From: Acidimicrobiales bacterium
GTDB lineage: Bacteria; Actinomycetota; Actinomycetes; Mycobacteriales; QHCE01
Direction of reading: 5' to 3'
DNA length: 54,937 nucleotides
Assembly (NCBI GenBank): GCA_003243955.1
Contig: QHCE01000025.1
Span: forward strand, 1-54,937
Part shown: piece after piece, positions 45,886 to 54,741 of the stretch
How the letters are laid out: each line of letters starts with the position of its first letter
Numbering within the stretch: the stretch's first letter is position 1
Notes under the pieces: generated by a model
Databases searched by the model: none
What the model saw: only the letters and a program-made list of their open reading frames with translations
Told to the model about the DNA's origin: nothing
Made by a program: the position numbers and the translations under genes

Positions 45886-47757
45886 TCAGCCTAGCCCTCG
45901 TACGGATCCATCGGATTCAGCGATCACCCGCGCGCCTAAGCTGCTTTGCAGCAGCGAGTGGGCAGATGCTGACGGCGCTGGTGGCGCTGTGAGTTCGCGC
46001 TCGCCTCGGCCCACACCGTTGTCTGATGCGGCTGAAAGCGCCAGGGCTGAGTTGGCTGAGGCAGCCTGCTCGTCTACATCGGTAGGTTCCGGTTCGTCAA
46101 AAACAGGACCGACCACAGCCTCAGGAGCACCGGAGGCAGTGGCTCGCAGACGCCACCGAACTCCAAGCAACTCATGCAAGGTCTCGACGATCAACTCGCA
46201 CACACCGCTATCGGCAAATCGCTTCACCAATCCCTGATGCTGCACCTGGAGATGGAGCTCATCGGCGTCCACTGCCATCGGCGTAGCGTTCTGCATCAGA
46301 GACCACACCACACGCCGCCGCTTGAGTCGCTCCAGCAATTCGGGCCAGAGCCGACGCACATCGGAGATATCCACTCCGCCAGTGATGGGGGTCGGCGCTA
46401 GCACCTCCGCTGATGGAGGCACGTTTTCGGCGCCGGTGGGTTCCTCGATAGATGCCGCTGGAGAGAGCTGTGCCGGGGGATCCGGCGGTGGCGCGACAAC
46501 TTCTGGATTAACCGGCATCTCCGAAGCCGTGTGCTGCGGAAGCGGCGGCTTGGGCACAGTAGCCGCTGGCGCAACCGGAACGGGCGGCCCGGAAATGTCG
46601 AGTCGGCGTTCCAGCCGCTCGAGGCGCTGCAGCACGCCGCCAGTTTCAGAATCCACGGCTGGAAGCAGCATCCGAGCACAGACCAGCTCCAGCACTAGCC
46701 GAGTGGAGGTGGTGCCCTTCATCTGCGCTAAACCACCATGCACGATGTCGGCCATCCGCGATAGCGAGGCGCTCCCGAGCCGCAGGGTATGGGTGCTCAT
46801 CCGCTCCAGCTGATCGGCGGGGGCATCGATAATGCCCTTACTCACAGCGTCGGGGACTTTGTCCAAGATAATTAGGTCACGCAGTCGCTCGAGCAGATCG
46901 ATCGCGAAGCGACGCGGATCGTGGCCGGCTTGAGTGACCTGGTCCACAGTGGCAAACAGCGCCGCACCATCAACGGCCGCGAGCGCATCACAGGCCTGAT
47001 CCAGTAATGCGTTGTCAGTGACTCCTAGCAGCGTGACGGCGCTGGAGTAACTTATCCCTGACTGCGAGGCACCGGAGGCAAGCTGATCGAGCAGCGATAA
47101 CGAGTCCCGGACCGAGCCCCCGCCGGCGCGCACGACCAGCGGAACCACGCCTTCTTCTACGCGCAACCCCTCAGCCACGCAGATACTTTCCAGATGAGCA
47201 CGCAGCACGGCGGGTGACACCAAGCGGAACGGATAGTGGTGAGTGCGGGATTTGATGGTGGAAAGCACCTTGTCGGGCTCGGTGGTGGCGAACACGAATC
47301 TGACGAATTCCGGCGGTTCTTCCACCAGCTTGAGCAGCGCGTTGAAACCAGCTGGAGAGACCATGTGAGCTTCATCGATCACGTAGACCTTGAAACGGCT
47401 GGAGGCTGGAGTAAAAAATGCGCGCTCCCGTAGCTCCCGAGCGTCGTCGACGCCGCCATGCGACGCGGCGTCGATCTCCACTACGTCCAGCGAACCTGGT
47501 CCGTCTATGGCGAGCGCGGCACAAGACTCGCAGCTACCACACGGAGTCGGCGTCGGGCCTTGCTCGCAGTTGAGCGAACGGGCGAGAATTCGAGCCGAAG
47601 ATGTTTTACCGCAGCCTCGCGGACCAGAAAACAAGTATGCGTGATGTAATTTTCCGCTGGATAGTGCGGCAATGAGCGGCTCGGTTACATGCTCTTCACC
47701 AATGAGCTGGTCGAATGTCTGCGGCCGGTATTTTCGATAGAGGGCAAGGTGAGCCAC
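45886..47757 (-). CDS. dnaX: DNA polymerase III subunit gamma/tau
   Basis: Clamp-loader ATPase of the replicase, 623 residues from GTG 47757. ALYRKYRPQTFDQLIGEEHV at the N-terminus, Walker A GPRGCGKTSSARILA, zinc motif CGSCESC, Walker B VYVIDEAHM and sensor TTEPDKV. The tau-like C-terminus is Pro/Ala-rich then has a helical domain (WPELLERLKRRRVVWSLMQNA). The GTG with GAGGAGG upstream is preferred over the longer frame from 47802, which would run into the SRP RNA gene. Confidence 0.95.
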   Translation of the reverse strand: MAHLALYRKYRPQTFDQLIGEEHVTEPLIAALSSGKLHHAYLFSGPRGCGKTSSARILARSLNCEQGPTPTPCGSCESCAALAIDGPGSLDVVEIDAASHGGVDDARELRERAFFTPASSRFKVYVIDEAHMVSPAGFNALLKLVEEPPEFVRFVFATTEPDKVLSTIKSRTHHYPFRLVSPAVLRAHLESICVAEGLRVEEGVVPLVVRAGGGSVRDSLSLLDQLASGASQSGISYSSAVTLLGVTDNALLDQACDALAAVDGAALFATVDQVTQAGHDPRRFAIDLLERLRDLIILDKVPDAVSKGIIDAPADQLERMSTHTLRLGSASLSRMADIVHGGLAQMKGTTSTRLVLELVCARMLLPAVDSETGGVLQRLERLERRLDISGPPVPVAPAATVPKPPLPQHTASEMPVNPEVVAPPPDPPAQLSPAASIEEPTGAENVPPSAEVLAPTPITGGVDISDVRRLWPELLERLKRRRVVWSLMQNATPMAVDADELHLQVQHQGLVKRFADSGVCELIVETLHELLGVRWRLRATASGAPEAVVGPVFDEPEPTDVDEQAASANSALALSAASDNGVGRGERELTAPPAPSASAHSLLQSSLGARVIAESDGSVRGLG

Positions 47758-47790
47758 CTCAGCAACCTCCTCGCAACCAAATGTATTGAA

Positions 47791-47875
47791 CCCCTCGTGC
47801 ACCCGTCAGAGCCCGCTGACCCTTGCTGCCTTCCGGCCCTGGGGGAGTTCACAGGATGCACGCCGCACGAGGGGC
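47791..47875 (-). ncRNA. ffs: Signal recognition particle RNA, small bacterial type
   Basis: About 85 nt on the minus strand. The ends pair through GCCCCTCGTGC and GCACGAGGGG. The conserved core reads CCAGGGCCGGAAGGCAGCA then AGGGTCAGCGGG, the Ffh-binding loop E and GGAA tetraloop of 4.5S RNA. Its position directly upstream of dnaX is conserved in Mycobacteriales. It acts with Ffh to target nascent membrane proteins. Confidence 0.92.
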
Positions 47876-47931
47876 TGCTTTCACTCTACCCAGACCGATT
47901 CGTGCGGCGACCGCCCGGTATTGTCATTGGC

Positions 47932-48019
47932 GGAGGATTCGCCTAGAGGCCTATGGCGCACGCTTGGAAAGCGTGTTGGGTGCAAGCCCTCAGGGGTTCG
48001 AATCCCCTATCCTCCGCCA
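47932..48019 (+). tRNA. tRNA-Ser (GGA anticodon)
   Basis: An 85-nt body plus encoded CCA. Acceptor GGAGGAT (47932-47938) pairs with ATCCTCC (48009-48015), G is the discriminator base and CCA is encoded at 48017-48019. The anticodon loop CTTGGAAAG gives GGA. A long variable arm and the T loop GGTTCGAATCC are present, as expected for serine tRNA. It serves as the integration site of the adjoining island; the likely attachment core is the 3' end around GGTTCGAATCC to CCA. Confidence 0.95.
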
Positions 48020-48032
48020 CACTGAACAGCAC

Positions 48033-48070
48033 AAACGCCGGGAGCCCGTTCGAGGGTCACCCGGCGTTTT
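48033..48070 (+). terminator. tRNA-Ser terminator hairpin
   Basis: A 10-bp perfect stem AAACGCCGGG / CCCGGCGTTT (48033-48042 with 48060-48069) ends in TTTT, 14 bp after the tRNA CCA. Typical intrinsic terminator; it may also stop integrase transcription from the other side. Confidence 0.8.
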
Positions 48071-48093
48071 GACGTCCAGTCTCAGTTTCAGTC

Positions 48094-49320
48094 TCATTTG
48101 TCGGGTACCACGCCCCAAATCAGGCCGCCCACCCGCTGGGCCACGTCGCTCCTGATCGTCCTGGTGATGTGCTGGTAGCGGGCCGCCATCGCGGTCGTCG
48201 ACCAGCCCATCAGCCCCATCACGGCGCGCTCCGGACACCCAGGATTAGCAGCACCGTCGCGGCAGCGTGTCGGGCGTCGTGCAGGCGACCATCCCGCAAG
48301 CCGGCGGCGCCCAGGAGCCGCTTCCACGCGTGGTAGTCGGTGCTCGGGTTCACTGGTTCGCCGCGCGGAGTGGTGAACACGTAGCCGGAATCCCGCCAGA
48401 GCTGTCCCGCCCGCTCGCGTTCGGCCGCCTGCTCGTCCCGATGTGTCTCGATGAGCGTGACCAGTTCGGCCGGCAGCCCGACGGTGCGACGTCCGGCGCG
48501 CGAATTGGTGTCGTTCGTCTCCGGTCGGACCGAACGCCGTTTGGGGCAGTAGCCGGCCTTCTTGGCGCAGGTGTCGCCGCACCCGTGCTCGTACCGGGGC
48601 TGTAGCCCCGGCCACGTCGGACCCACAACGTCCCGAGCTCCAGATCCACGTCCTTCCAGCGCAGGCCCAGCACCTCACCCTGACGGAGCCCGAGTGACAA
48701 TGCGATCGCCCACCGAGCACTGTTGCGATCCTTGCTCGCGGCCCGCAGGAGCGCCTGGACCTCCTCGACCGTGTAGGGCTCGATCTCCAGCTCGTCAGGG
48801 CGCGGTGCCTTCGCCAGGACGGCCGGGTTCCGGGTGATCCGCCCGCGACGCTCCGCCTCCCCGAGCGCAGCGCGAACGGTGCGGTGGACCTGGTTTGCGT
48901 TGCCCGGCGAGCTACCCGCTTTGATCATCTTCTGGTAGAGCCGTTCCAGGTGCTCCGGTCGAGCTTGTCCAGCCGGTGTGCGCCGACACCTGGGATTAGG
49001 TGCGTGTTCACCGCGACGCGGTAGCCGGCGGCAGTGTTCTCCCGAACGTTGGGCGCGGCGATGTTCTGCACCCAGTAGGTCAGCCACTCCCCGACCGTCC
49101 AGACCCGGCCAGCCGTACGGACAGACCCTGAGTGCCGCTGACGTTCCAGGGCGCGGACGGCCTTCACGGTGTCGGCGCGGGACCTCCGCATCACGTGACG
49201 GCGGTCCGGTCGGCCGTCGTCCTTCACCCCGACAGTGACCCGCCCGTGCCAGTAGCCGTCCGCGCCTTCGTAGATCGACGATGCCTGGTTGGGCTGGCGC
49301 GATCGATTCGAGCTGGTCAT
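48094..49320 (-). pseudogene. Tyrosine-recombinase integrase broken by three frameshifts
   Basis: A phage/ICE-type integrase next to tRNA-Ser, readable only by switching frames at about 48958, 48625 and 48245. N-terminal SAM-like domain: IYEGADGYWHGRVTVG and VGEWLTYWVQNIAAPNVRENTAAGY. Catalytic domain: box I arginine in LSLGLRQGEVLGLRWKDVDLE, box II in LHDARHAAATVLLILG, and the nucleophile tyrosine in MAARYQHIT near the end. A normal protein would have about 400 residues. The tail towards the tRNA is intact, so the end of the element is here. Mutated integrase would fix the island in place; three indels in one high-GC stretch also raise the question of sequencing error. Confidence 0.82.
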
Positions 49321-49487
49321 GCCGCAGCACCCCCAGACCGCAGCGTCTCGACATAGCGAACGAGCGCGTCAGCCGGGATGCGGCGCAGGCGACCGATCAT
49401 CACCGACTCCACCGATCCCGAGCTGACCAGCGAGTACATCAGTGTTCGGCCGATGCCGAGCCGATCGGCGGCCTGCTCGACGGTCAG
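49317..49487 (-). CDS. Excisionase-like HTH protein
   Basis: About 56 recognisable codons read LTVEQAADRLGIGRTLMYSL then SVESVMIGRLRRIPADALVRYV, a helix-turn-helix of the excisionase/MerR (HTH_17) type common directly upstream of integrases in actinobacterial elements. Its TGA overlaps the ATG of int (ATGA). The frame is open upstream but no good start codon or ribosome site is visible, so the 5' end is uncertain and may be damaged. Confidence 0.65.
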   Translation of the reverse strand: MTVEQAADRLGIGRTLMYSLVSSGSVESVMIGRLRRIPADALVRYVETLRSGGAAA

Positions 49488-49764
49488 GACGATGCCGAGA
49501 AGGGCTTCGCCATTCCTCAGCCCGTGCCAGACACCGTCGAGACCGCCTACCGGGACCTTGTGTCTGCCGGCTTCACCAAGCGCCTCATCTGAGAGCGCAC
49601 GAGAACTCCAGAGCTGGACCGGCGGTGCGCTGGACCCTGAGCGTCAAGCGTCTTCTGGGAGTCGCCACCGAATGTGAATTCCGAGAAAGTTGGCGGCGGA
49701 AAGATGGGTCGACGGGCCGTCGATCAGTGAAACTTGACGCGGATTGCGAAGATATTCCCGCTGC
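49488..49764. other. Island intergenic region between Xis and the specificity gene
   Basis: About 280 bp without a convincing gene. Base composition shifts here from the high-GC integrase side to the lower-GC restriction genes, which marks a mosaic join. Short plus-strand frames overlap the Xis region and are taken as shadows. Confidence 0.4.
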
Positions 49765-50736
49765 CTACTCGTCGTCAAATTCTTCAGAAAGAAGGACGTC
49801 TTCGCCATCAAGGTCTTGCTCACTGACTGTTGACATAAATACGTGATGTTTGTTGTCTATGGCCAGGTAGGTGAGGAAGCGATCACGCAGCTCCTGCGTA
49901 CCGAGGTAGTACTCGCGAAACGCTCGAGAGTATTCTTCTCCGACCTGGCGAGACGGAGGAATCGGTAGTCTTATTTCTTTGAATCGAGCGCCTACATCCT
50001 CCCGATTGGTCTGCATGAAGACGATTCTAGACCACTGACGTCGCACTGCCTTGAGCGTCAACGCCCACAGTAAATAGAACGTGTCGAAGTTCGCAAGGTG
50101 GGTGGCTCGCAGCACTAGTATTTCTTTCGTGAGTACAACCTGCTCCTGACCGGGCATCAATACCGCGAAGTCGCCGATGTTCTTGCTCGTACGAATAGGG
50201 CTGAGAAGGTCGTAAGCGTTAAGCTGCGATGATTCGCCTCGCCAGAAGCGTTCGGCGACAACTCGAGGAACTCTATTTGTTGGATTGATGTTCAACTGGC
50301 CAGCGCGTATGTCTGACACCTTAATGTAGGGGATATGGCCCGTGCGAAAATCCGCAGAAGGACTGCCGTGACCGGTGCTATATGTTAGGCGGCCGTCGGA
50401 TATTAACTCGCCAAGAGTTGCGCTGCCGAACTCCGACATGCCTGGAAGACTCATAAGTTCGTCGAACTCGGAAAGTGGTCGCTTATCGAAGTAGGCTGGT
50501 ACGGCAACCAATCTATCGGTCAGATTATCGTAGTCCACCCAGCTGCTGGTATCCGTTGTCCCGCCTGACACCAGGGTTTCGACGTCCTCTTGTAGCTTGT
50601 CGTCGATTCGGTCGGTCCGCGTCCCCGTAGCGGAATCAATGACGTAGAGTTCAGCGCCGTCCTTATTGATGCCTACAGTCGGAGCGTAAGAGACGAATAC
50701 TCGACCATCCGTGAACCAGCTGGGCTTATGCACCAT
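49765..50736 (-). CDS. Type I/IIB-like specificity (S) protein
   Basis: A 323-residue protein. Residues about 95-320 form a single target-recognition domain of HsdS type (SATLGELISDGRLTYSTGHGSPS, HIPYIKVSDIRAGQLN, then VLTKEILVLRATHL and EIRLPIPPSRQVGEEY near the end), followed by an acidic tail. The first 90 residues (PSWFTDGRVFVSYAPTVGINKDGAELYVID...RTDRIDDKL) resemble the C-terminal end of N6-methylases rather than an S protein. With the 4-bp gap to the methylase gene, this suggests that the two were once one chain. Single recognition domain implies a dimer or half-site. Confidence 0.75.
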   Translation of the reverse strand: MVHKPSWFTDGRVFVSYAPTVGINKDGAELYVIDSATGTRTDRIDDKLQEDVETLVSGGTTDTSSWVDYDNLTDRLVAVPAYFDKRPLSEFDELMSLPGMSEFGSATLGELISDGRLTYSTGHGSPSADFRTGHIPYIKVSDIRAGQLNINPTNRVPRVVAERFWRGESSQLNAYDLLSPIRTSKNIGDFAVLMPGQEQVVLTKEILVLRATHLANFDTFYLLWALTLKAVRRQWSRIVFMQTNREDVGARFKEIRLPIPPSRQVGEEYSRAFREYYLGTQELRDRFLTYLAIDNKHHVFMSTVSEQDLDGEDVLLSEEFDDE

Positions 50737-50740
50737 TGGG

Positions 50741-52390
50741 TCACACCTTTTCGAAAACGTAGAAGTTGGTCTTTGCGCGACAGAATCCTTGAAACGCCTC
50801 CATGGGTATATTTAGGACGCCTCGCAAGATAAACCTACTCTTCAGCCAATCCGGGAGCCAACGATACGTCGAGGAAAAGAAATACGTCTCTGGAAGGACA
50901 ATGCCGAGGCGGCCACCAGAAGCGAGTAACCTGTATGCGCGTTCCATGAACACGAGACCGATTTCGAGGCTCGCGTAATCGTTCTGCCTATTCGCTGCTG
51001 CGGCCGCGATGCTGTATTTGTTGCGCTGCGCGTCGATGGTACTAACTTTTAGGTTCTTGCCAAACGGAGGGTTCGTGACAACCACGGTAAATGATCCGTC
51101 GCGTAACGGCCCTTCAAGGTGTGGGTAGTCTCTGCTCCAGCGGTCGGCCCTGATGGAGTCGCCCACGTGGATGTTGGCGGAGCCATCGCCGAGACTAATC
51201 ATAATTGCACGCGCAAGCTTAACATTGATGGAATCCTTGTCTACTCCGTAGACTTGGCGGTGAGCCCATGTACGCGCACGTGCGTCTCCAGCTTCACCTG
51301 TTCCTTTTGAAACTACTGAGAGGAAAGCTTCGACTAGGAAGCCAGCGGTCCCGCATGCCGGGTCAATGATCTTATCCTGGGGTCGGATATCGAGCATCTT
51401 GATCGCGGCTTGGATCACTCTTTGAGGGGTGAAGTATTGACCGTCGCCGGCCTTCAAATTTGCTCGCCGAAATACCTGAAACGCCGCCGATATAGCGTCC
51501 GGTCGAAGCTCAACCAAATTTAAGTGAGAGAGCTCATAAACTACCTCTTGAATAGTGTGATCGTCAAGATGTAAGTCTGATTCTTGAGACTCCGTGAAGA
51601 TTTCGGGCCTGAGATCCCGGAGTGCTTGAAACTTCTGGCGCATGGATTGCGCCGTCCGATATTCACCTCCTCTCGCAAGCTGGAAATCAACAACATTGTC
51701 GGGGGCGAATTGGCCGTTAATGTCGGATTCCAACTTCAGCAGCAGCATGTTGCAGAGTGCGTTGAGTTGTGATTCGGATCGCGTGGAGCGACTGTCTCGT
51801 GCGACGATGACATCCAACAGTCGCTCAAAGATCGAACGCAATCGTCCATTTGTCGGTACGGCAAGGTCTGAAAACTTGAGAGGTCGCTCGGAGGCTTTGG
51901 TGAAATTCTCATTGGGCGTCGGTATTCCTCTATTTGGCAGATGTTGGAATCCGCCGTCCGCTAACTTATATACCCAGACATCATCGCTGCCATTGCTCCA
52001 GTACCCCATACGAGCACGTGGCTCGCGGGCAAGATAAATCTCAAGCTGGGATTTGCCTTGCGCCAAGCGAGGAGACTTAAATTCGCAAATGAGCAAGAGG
52101 TGCTGCCAGTCACCGGCATGGCTGGCATCGTCGAATATAGCTAGATCGACAGGCCAGCCGTTGAAAGTCGCGCCTGCCTCGCGCTTGGCGGCATCGTGAG
52201 GTGACACAGGTACACGCCATTCGGGACTCCAGCGCAGTTGTCCCGAATCCCACCCAGCTTGTTGAAGTGCCTGGATCACAGGAAGCCGAACTCGTTGGTG
52301 CTCGGGCCCGCTGAGAGTCCGCGAGAGCGGCAGGGCATCGGTCACGCACGCAAACGTAGTCGGTCTCGATGAGGTGGTTCTTCGCGCCAC
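50741..52390 (-). CDS. Restriction nuclease-N6-adenine methylase fusion (BcgI-A-like)
   Basis: A 549-residue protein. N-terminal HsdR_N-like nuclease domain (about 28-150): D82 in VDLAIF and E103-x-K105 in ICEFKSP form a PD-(D/E)xK pattern. A helical linker leads to an N6-adenine methyltransferase domain: GQYFTPQRVIQAAI (about 317-330), DPACGTAGF (343-351, SAM binding) and NPPF (440-443, catalytic). It ends RAKTNFYVFEKV. No helicase/translocase gene is nearby, so this is not a classical type I system. Nuclease plus methylase in one chain with a separate specificity protein matches the type IIB (BcgI) design. Confidence 0.8.
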   Translation of the reverse strand: MARRTTSSRPTTFACVTDALPLSRTLSGPEHQRVRLPVIQALQQAGWDSGQLRWSPEWRVPVSPHDAAKREAGATFNGWPVDLAIFDDASHAGDWQHLLLICEFKSPRLAQGKSQLEIYLAREPRARMGYWSNGSDDVWVYKLADGGFQHLPNRGIPTPNENFTKASERPLKFSDLAVPTNGRLRSIFERLLDVIVARDSRSTRSESQLNALCNMLLLKLESDINGQFAPDNVVDFQLARGGEYRTAQSMRQKFQALRDLRPEIFTESQESDLHLDDHTIQEVVYELSHLNLVELRPDAISAAFQVFRRANLKAGDGQYFTPQRVIQAAIKMLDIRPQDKIIDPACGTAGFLVEAFLSVVSKGTGEAGDARARTWAHRQVYGVDKDSINVKLARAIMISLGDGSANIHVGDSIRADRWSRDYPHLEGPLRDGSFTVVVTNPPFGKNLKVSTIDAQRNKYSIAAAAANRQNDYASLEIGLVFMERAYRLLASGGRLGIVLPETYFFSSTYRWLPDWLKSRFILRGVLNIPMEAFQGFCRAKTNFYVFEKV

Positions 52391-52695
52391 CTTACGTGGC
52401 CGTTGCGGTCACGGTTGCTGTCGAGCGGTGACGGGTGCGTGTCTGGTCCCGCTGGTGTCGAGTCAGGGCCGGGATCTCGTGTAGCGAGTCGTCTGCGCTG
52501 AAGAATCTGCCTCTATGAGATCAAGGCGCCGCCTCCGGCGGCGCTGGCCGGCTTTGCCGGCCACACACCGAGGACGCCTGAACTCAGAGCAGGGTCGACG
52601 CGGCATCACGGAGAACATCGCGGGCTCTGCCCACACCCGGCACCGCTTCGGAGAGCAGGGAGCGGCGGGGCGGTGGGGTCTCCTTGTGGAGCGGG
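52391..52695. other. Intergenic region downstream of DUF3995, upstream of the restriction operon
   Basis: About 305 bp with no convincing gene. It holds two abutting hairpins (52526-52563) and should carry the promoter of the nuclease-methylase gene. Composition is high-GC again. Confidence 0.4.
52526..52563. terminator. Two abutting hairpins
   Basis: Stem 1: 52526-52533 with 52537-52544 (GCGCCGCC/GGCGGCGC, loop TCC). Stem 2: 52545-52552 with 52556-52563 (TGGCCGGC/GCCGGCCA, loop TTT). Both are perfect 8-bp stems and touch without a spacer. They follow the DUF3995 gene on the minus strand and may be its terminator. No T-run. Confidence 0.6.
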
Positions 52696-53209
52696 TCACC
52701 TCGGCCGGGGCGTGCCGAGGAGAGTGTCCCTACCTGGCGTCCCGCAAAGGCTGTAGGCCGCGAACACGAAGACGATGCCGCCGATGATGAACCAGGGATT
52801 CCATACGCCCAGGCTCCAGACCGTCTGTGTGTTTCCGATCGTGGAAGCAACACCGGCCGTATCGGTGAGAAGCGCAACCTGTAGGACGATGCCCCGAGCG
52901 AGCAGCCCTGCGCCGACCAGCCATCCACAGCCGCGGAGGACGCGTCGAACTGGGTCCGAGGCCCCACTGCCGCGCGAGGCTGACGCCGAGGCCGGCGCCA
53001 ATCAGCAGGAGGAGCGCCACACCCCAGAGGCCGAAGAGCACGAAGGCCGTCGGGCGACGCGTGGCGAGATCCCGTCCGGCGGATTCAGCCAAGCCGAACG
53101 ACCCGCCAGCGGCCCAGTAGACGTGAAGTGCGGCGAAGATCAAACACCATGCGGCGGCCAGGTATCCGCATGTTCGTGGTGGGCACGAAGGACCGCTACC
53201 GAGTGGCAC
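52696..53209 (-). pseudogene. DUF3995 membrane protein, frameshifted
   Basis: The frame from 53209 reads AAAWCLIFAALHVYWAAGGS, GLAESAG and FVLFGLWGVALLLLIGAGLG, the N-terminal half of DUF3995 membrane proteins. The second half (RVLRGCGWLVGAGLLARGIVLQ... ending WNPWFIIGGIVFVFAAY) continues in another frame to 52696. The switch lies near 52950. Joining them gives a four-helix protein of about 170 residues, the normal size. One-base indel: decay or sequencing error. Confidence 0.72.
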
Positions 53210-53307
53210 CTCGTCACGCTACCAAGAAAATCTTCATGCAGCAGCGATGTGATTGTGCGATTGAGATCTGCCTTCGACCGTGAATAAGACTGCTTGGTGG
53301 ATCATGG

Positions 53308-54249
53308 CTATCCGTCTGGTTCGGGCACGGTCACAGTAGTCGGTACTGGCCGACCAAACAGTAGCGCCACCAGGTCGCTTACAGCGTGTACTCCCTGGGC
53401 AAGGGTGCCACTAGGCGGCAGTTGATACATGACTGCCAGCACGTAGCGCTGTTGCGGACCCGCAAAACCTACCGTGTTGGTAATCCAGTTATGGCCGCCG
53501 TCATCAGCCTCGTACGACCAGCCGTCTTTATTTCCCGGATGCTCGTCGGGTCCGGCGGCCCATATACCCCAGCGTTGATTAGCCGCCACACCTTGCATGG
53601 CGCTCACAAGGTAGTCGCGAATCTGTACCGCGGCGTTGTCTAAGACGTAGCTCACCAGAGCGGCGAAGTCACGGGTGCTGGCCTTCATGTACCCCCAATT
53701 GCTGGGGAAACCTGGCACGAAACCCACGTGAGTCATGCCGAATCGGGTCCTCCAACGTGCCACCTGCGCATCGTTTCCATATTTCTTCCACAACGCCATG
53801 GTTGCTGCGTTATCCGACGAGTTCAGCATCGCAGCCATGAGCGCTTTGTCGCTCGCGGGGAGTACGGCCACGCGGGAGCGATCGCGTTCCAGCATGTCTG
53901 TGGCCATTGCAAGCTTTATCGACGAAGCAGTCCAAATTTTGCGATCCGTGGCACCGGCGCTCCAGCTCTGTCCAGTTTGCCGATCACGCACTACCACGCC
54001 GAGCCGACCCGGTTGCCGTCCTACGTAGGCGGTAGCTTCCGCGAAGCGAAGCTGGCAGCCTCCGAGCGTCGTACAGACCGGCGGCTCGGGATCACTTACT
54101 GGGGTTGGCGTTCCAACCTTCGTCGTCGGCTGCGGAGGACGTGCATGAGCACTTTCGCCTCCCTCGCAACCGGTAAGAGCGAGGGACAGCACCAGGCCGC
54201 AGACTCCCACCACCGCCAGGCAACACCGCCTTGCCCAACGCAGTCTCAT
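53308..54249 (-). CDS. Beta-lactamase-like serine hydrolase lipoprotein
   Basis: A 313-residue protein from ATG 54249. Lipoprotein signal with lipobox LTGC and lipidated C28. The domain is a class A beta-lactamase/penicillin-binding fold: S109-S-I-K112 (SxxK), S145-D-N147 (SDN) and, near the C-terminus, KDG in place of KTG. The threonine change at the third motif and the divergent sequence make classical penicillin hydrolysis doubtful; similar mycobacterial lipoproteins are inactive as beta-lactamases or act on peptidoglycan. Located just outside the tRNA-Ser island. A longer frame from 54282 is possible. Confidence 0.82.
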   Translation of the reverse strand: MRLRWARRCCLAVVGVCGLVLSLALTGCEGGESAHARPPQPTTKVGTPTPVSDPEPPVCTTLGGCQLRFAEATAYVGRQPGRLGVVVRDRQTGQSWSAGATDRKIWTASSIKLAMATDMLERDRSRVAVLPASDKALMAAMLNSSDNAATMALWKKYGNDAQVARWRTRFGMTHVGFVPGFPSNWGYMKASTRDFAALVSYVLDNAAVQIRDYLVSAMQGVAANQRWGIWAAGPDEHPGNKDGWSYEADDGGHNWITNTVGFAGPQQRYVLAVMYQLPPSGTLAQGVHAVSDLVALLFGRPVPTTVTVPEPDG

Positions 54250-54323
54250 ACTCCGAAGCCTAGACCGGCCCGAGTCGAGCAACGCGGAAGATCTGAGAAA
54301 AGCTTCAACCCGTTAGTTAAGCA

Positions 54324-54365
54324 GCATGAAAAGGGCCGCCGGAGCTCCAGCGGCCCTTTTCATGC
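54324..54365. terminator. 16-bp bidirectional intrinsic terminator
   Basis: Perfect 16-bp stem, 54324-54339 with 54350-54365, carrying AAAA and TTTT in the arms around a GGGCCGC core and a 10-base loop. It lies directly after the CsbD gene stop and before the beta-lactamase-like gene, so it ends CsbD transcription on the minus strand. Confidence 0.85.
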
Positions 54366-54374
54366 TTGAGAATT

Positions 54375-54548
54375 CTAGTCCTTGAAGATGTCCTTGATTT
54401 TATCGCCAGCTTGCTTCAAGTTGCCTTTAGTCTGGTCGGCTTGGCCTTCAGCTTGAAGATCTCTGTTATCGGTGGCGTCGCCAACTTTTTCCTTAGCGTG
54501 GCCAGTTAGCTCTTCTGCTTTGTGTTGCACTTTGTCGCCAAAGCTCAT
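54375..54548 (-). CDS. CsbD-like stress protein
   Basis: A 57-residue hydrophilic protein from ATG 54548, with AAAGGGAAC as ribosome site. FGDKVQHKAEELTGHAKEKVGDATDN followed by LQAEGQADQTKGNLKQAGDKIKD is the CsbD family pattern, small helical proteins induced by general stress. A strong terminator follows. In mycolic-acid bacteria these are typically under stress sigma factors; no promoter can be assigned by eye. Confidence 0.9.
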   Translation of the reverse strand: MSFGDKVQHKAEELTGHAKEKVGDATDNRDLQAEGQADQTKGNLKQAGDKIKDIFKD

Positions 54549-54741
54549 GACGTTCCCTTTCACATTCGCATTACGCGGTCCTTACCTGGTTACCCAAAAC
54601 CGCTGGGGCTAAACCTTAGCGGCAATACCGATTCAGCTCCAGTGGACCGTAGTAACACCACGTCAGCAGGCGTGTAATCAGCCGAGTACTGACTACGATT
54701 TCAGTAGACCAAAATGCACCAACAAGAAAGCTGGATCTGTG

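Noticed and set aside
47758-47802. Longer dnaX start at 47802
   Set aside because: It would overlap the SRP RNA gene; GTG 47757 has a good GAGGAGG site.
52463-52967. Arg/Pro-rich frames near the DUF3995 gene
   Set aside because: Typical high-GC shadow frames; the DUF3995 frames explain the region.
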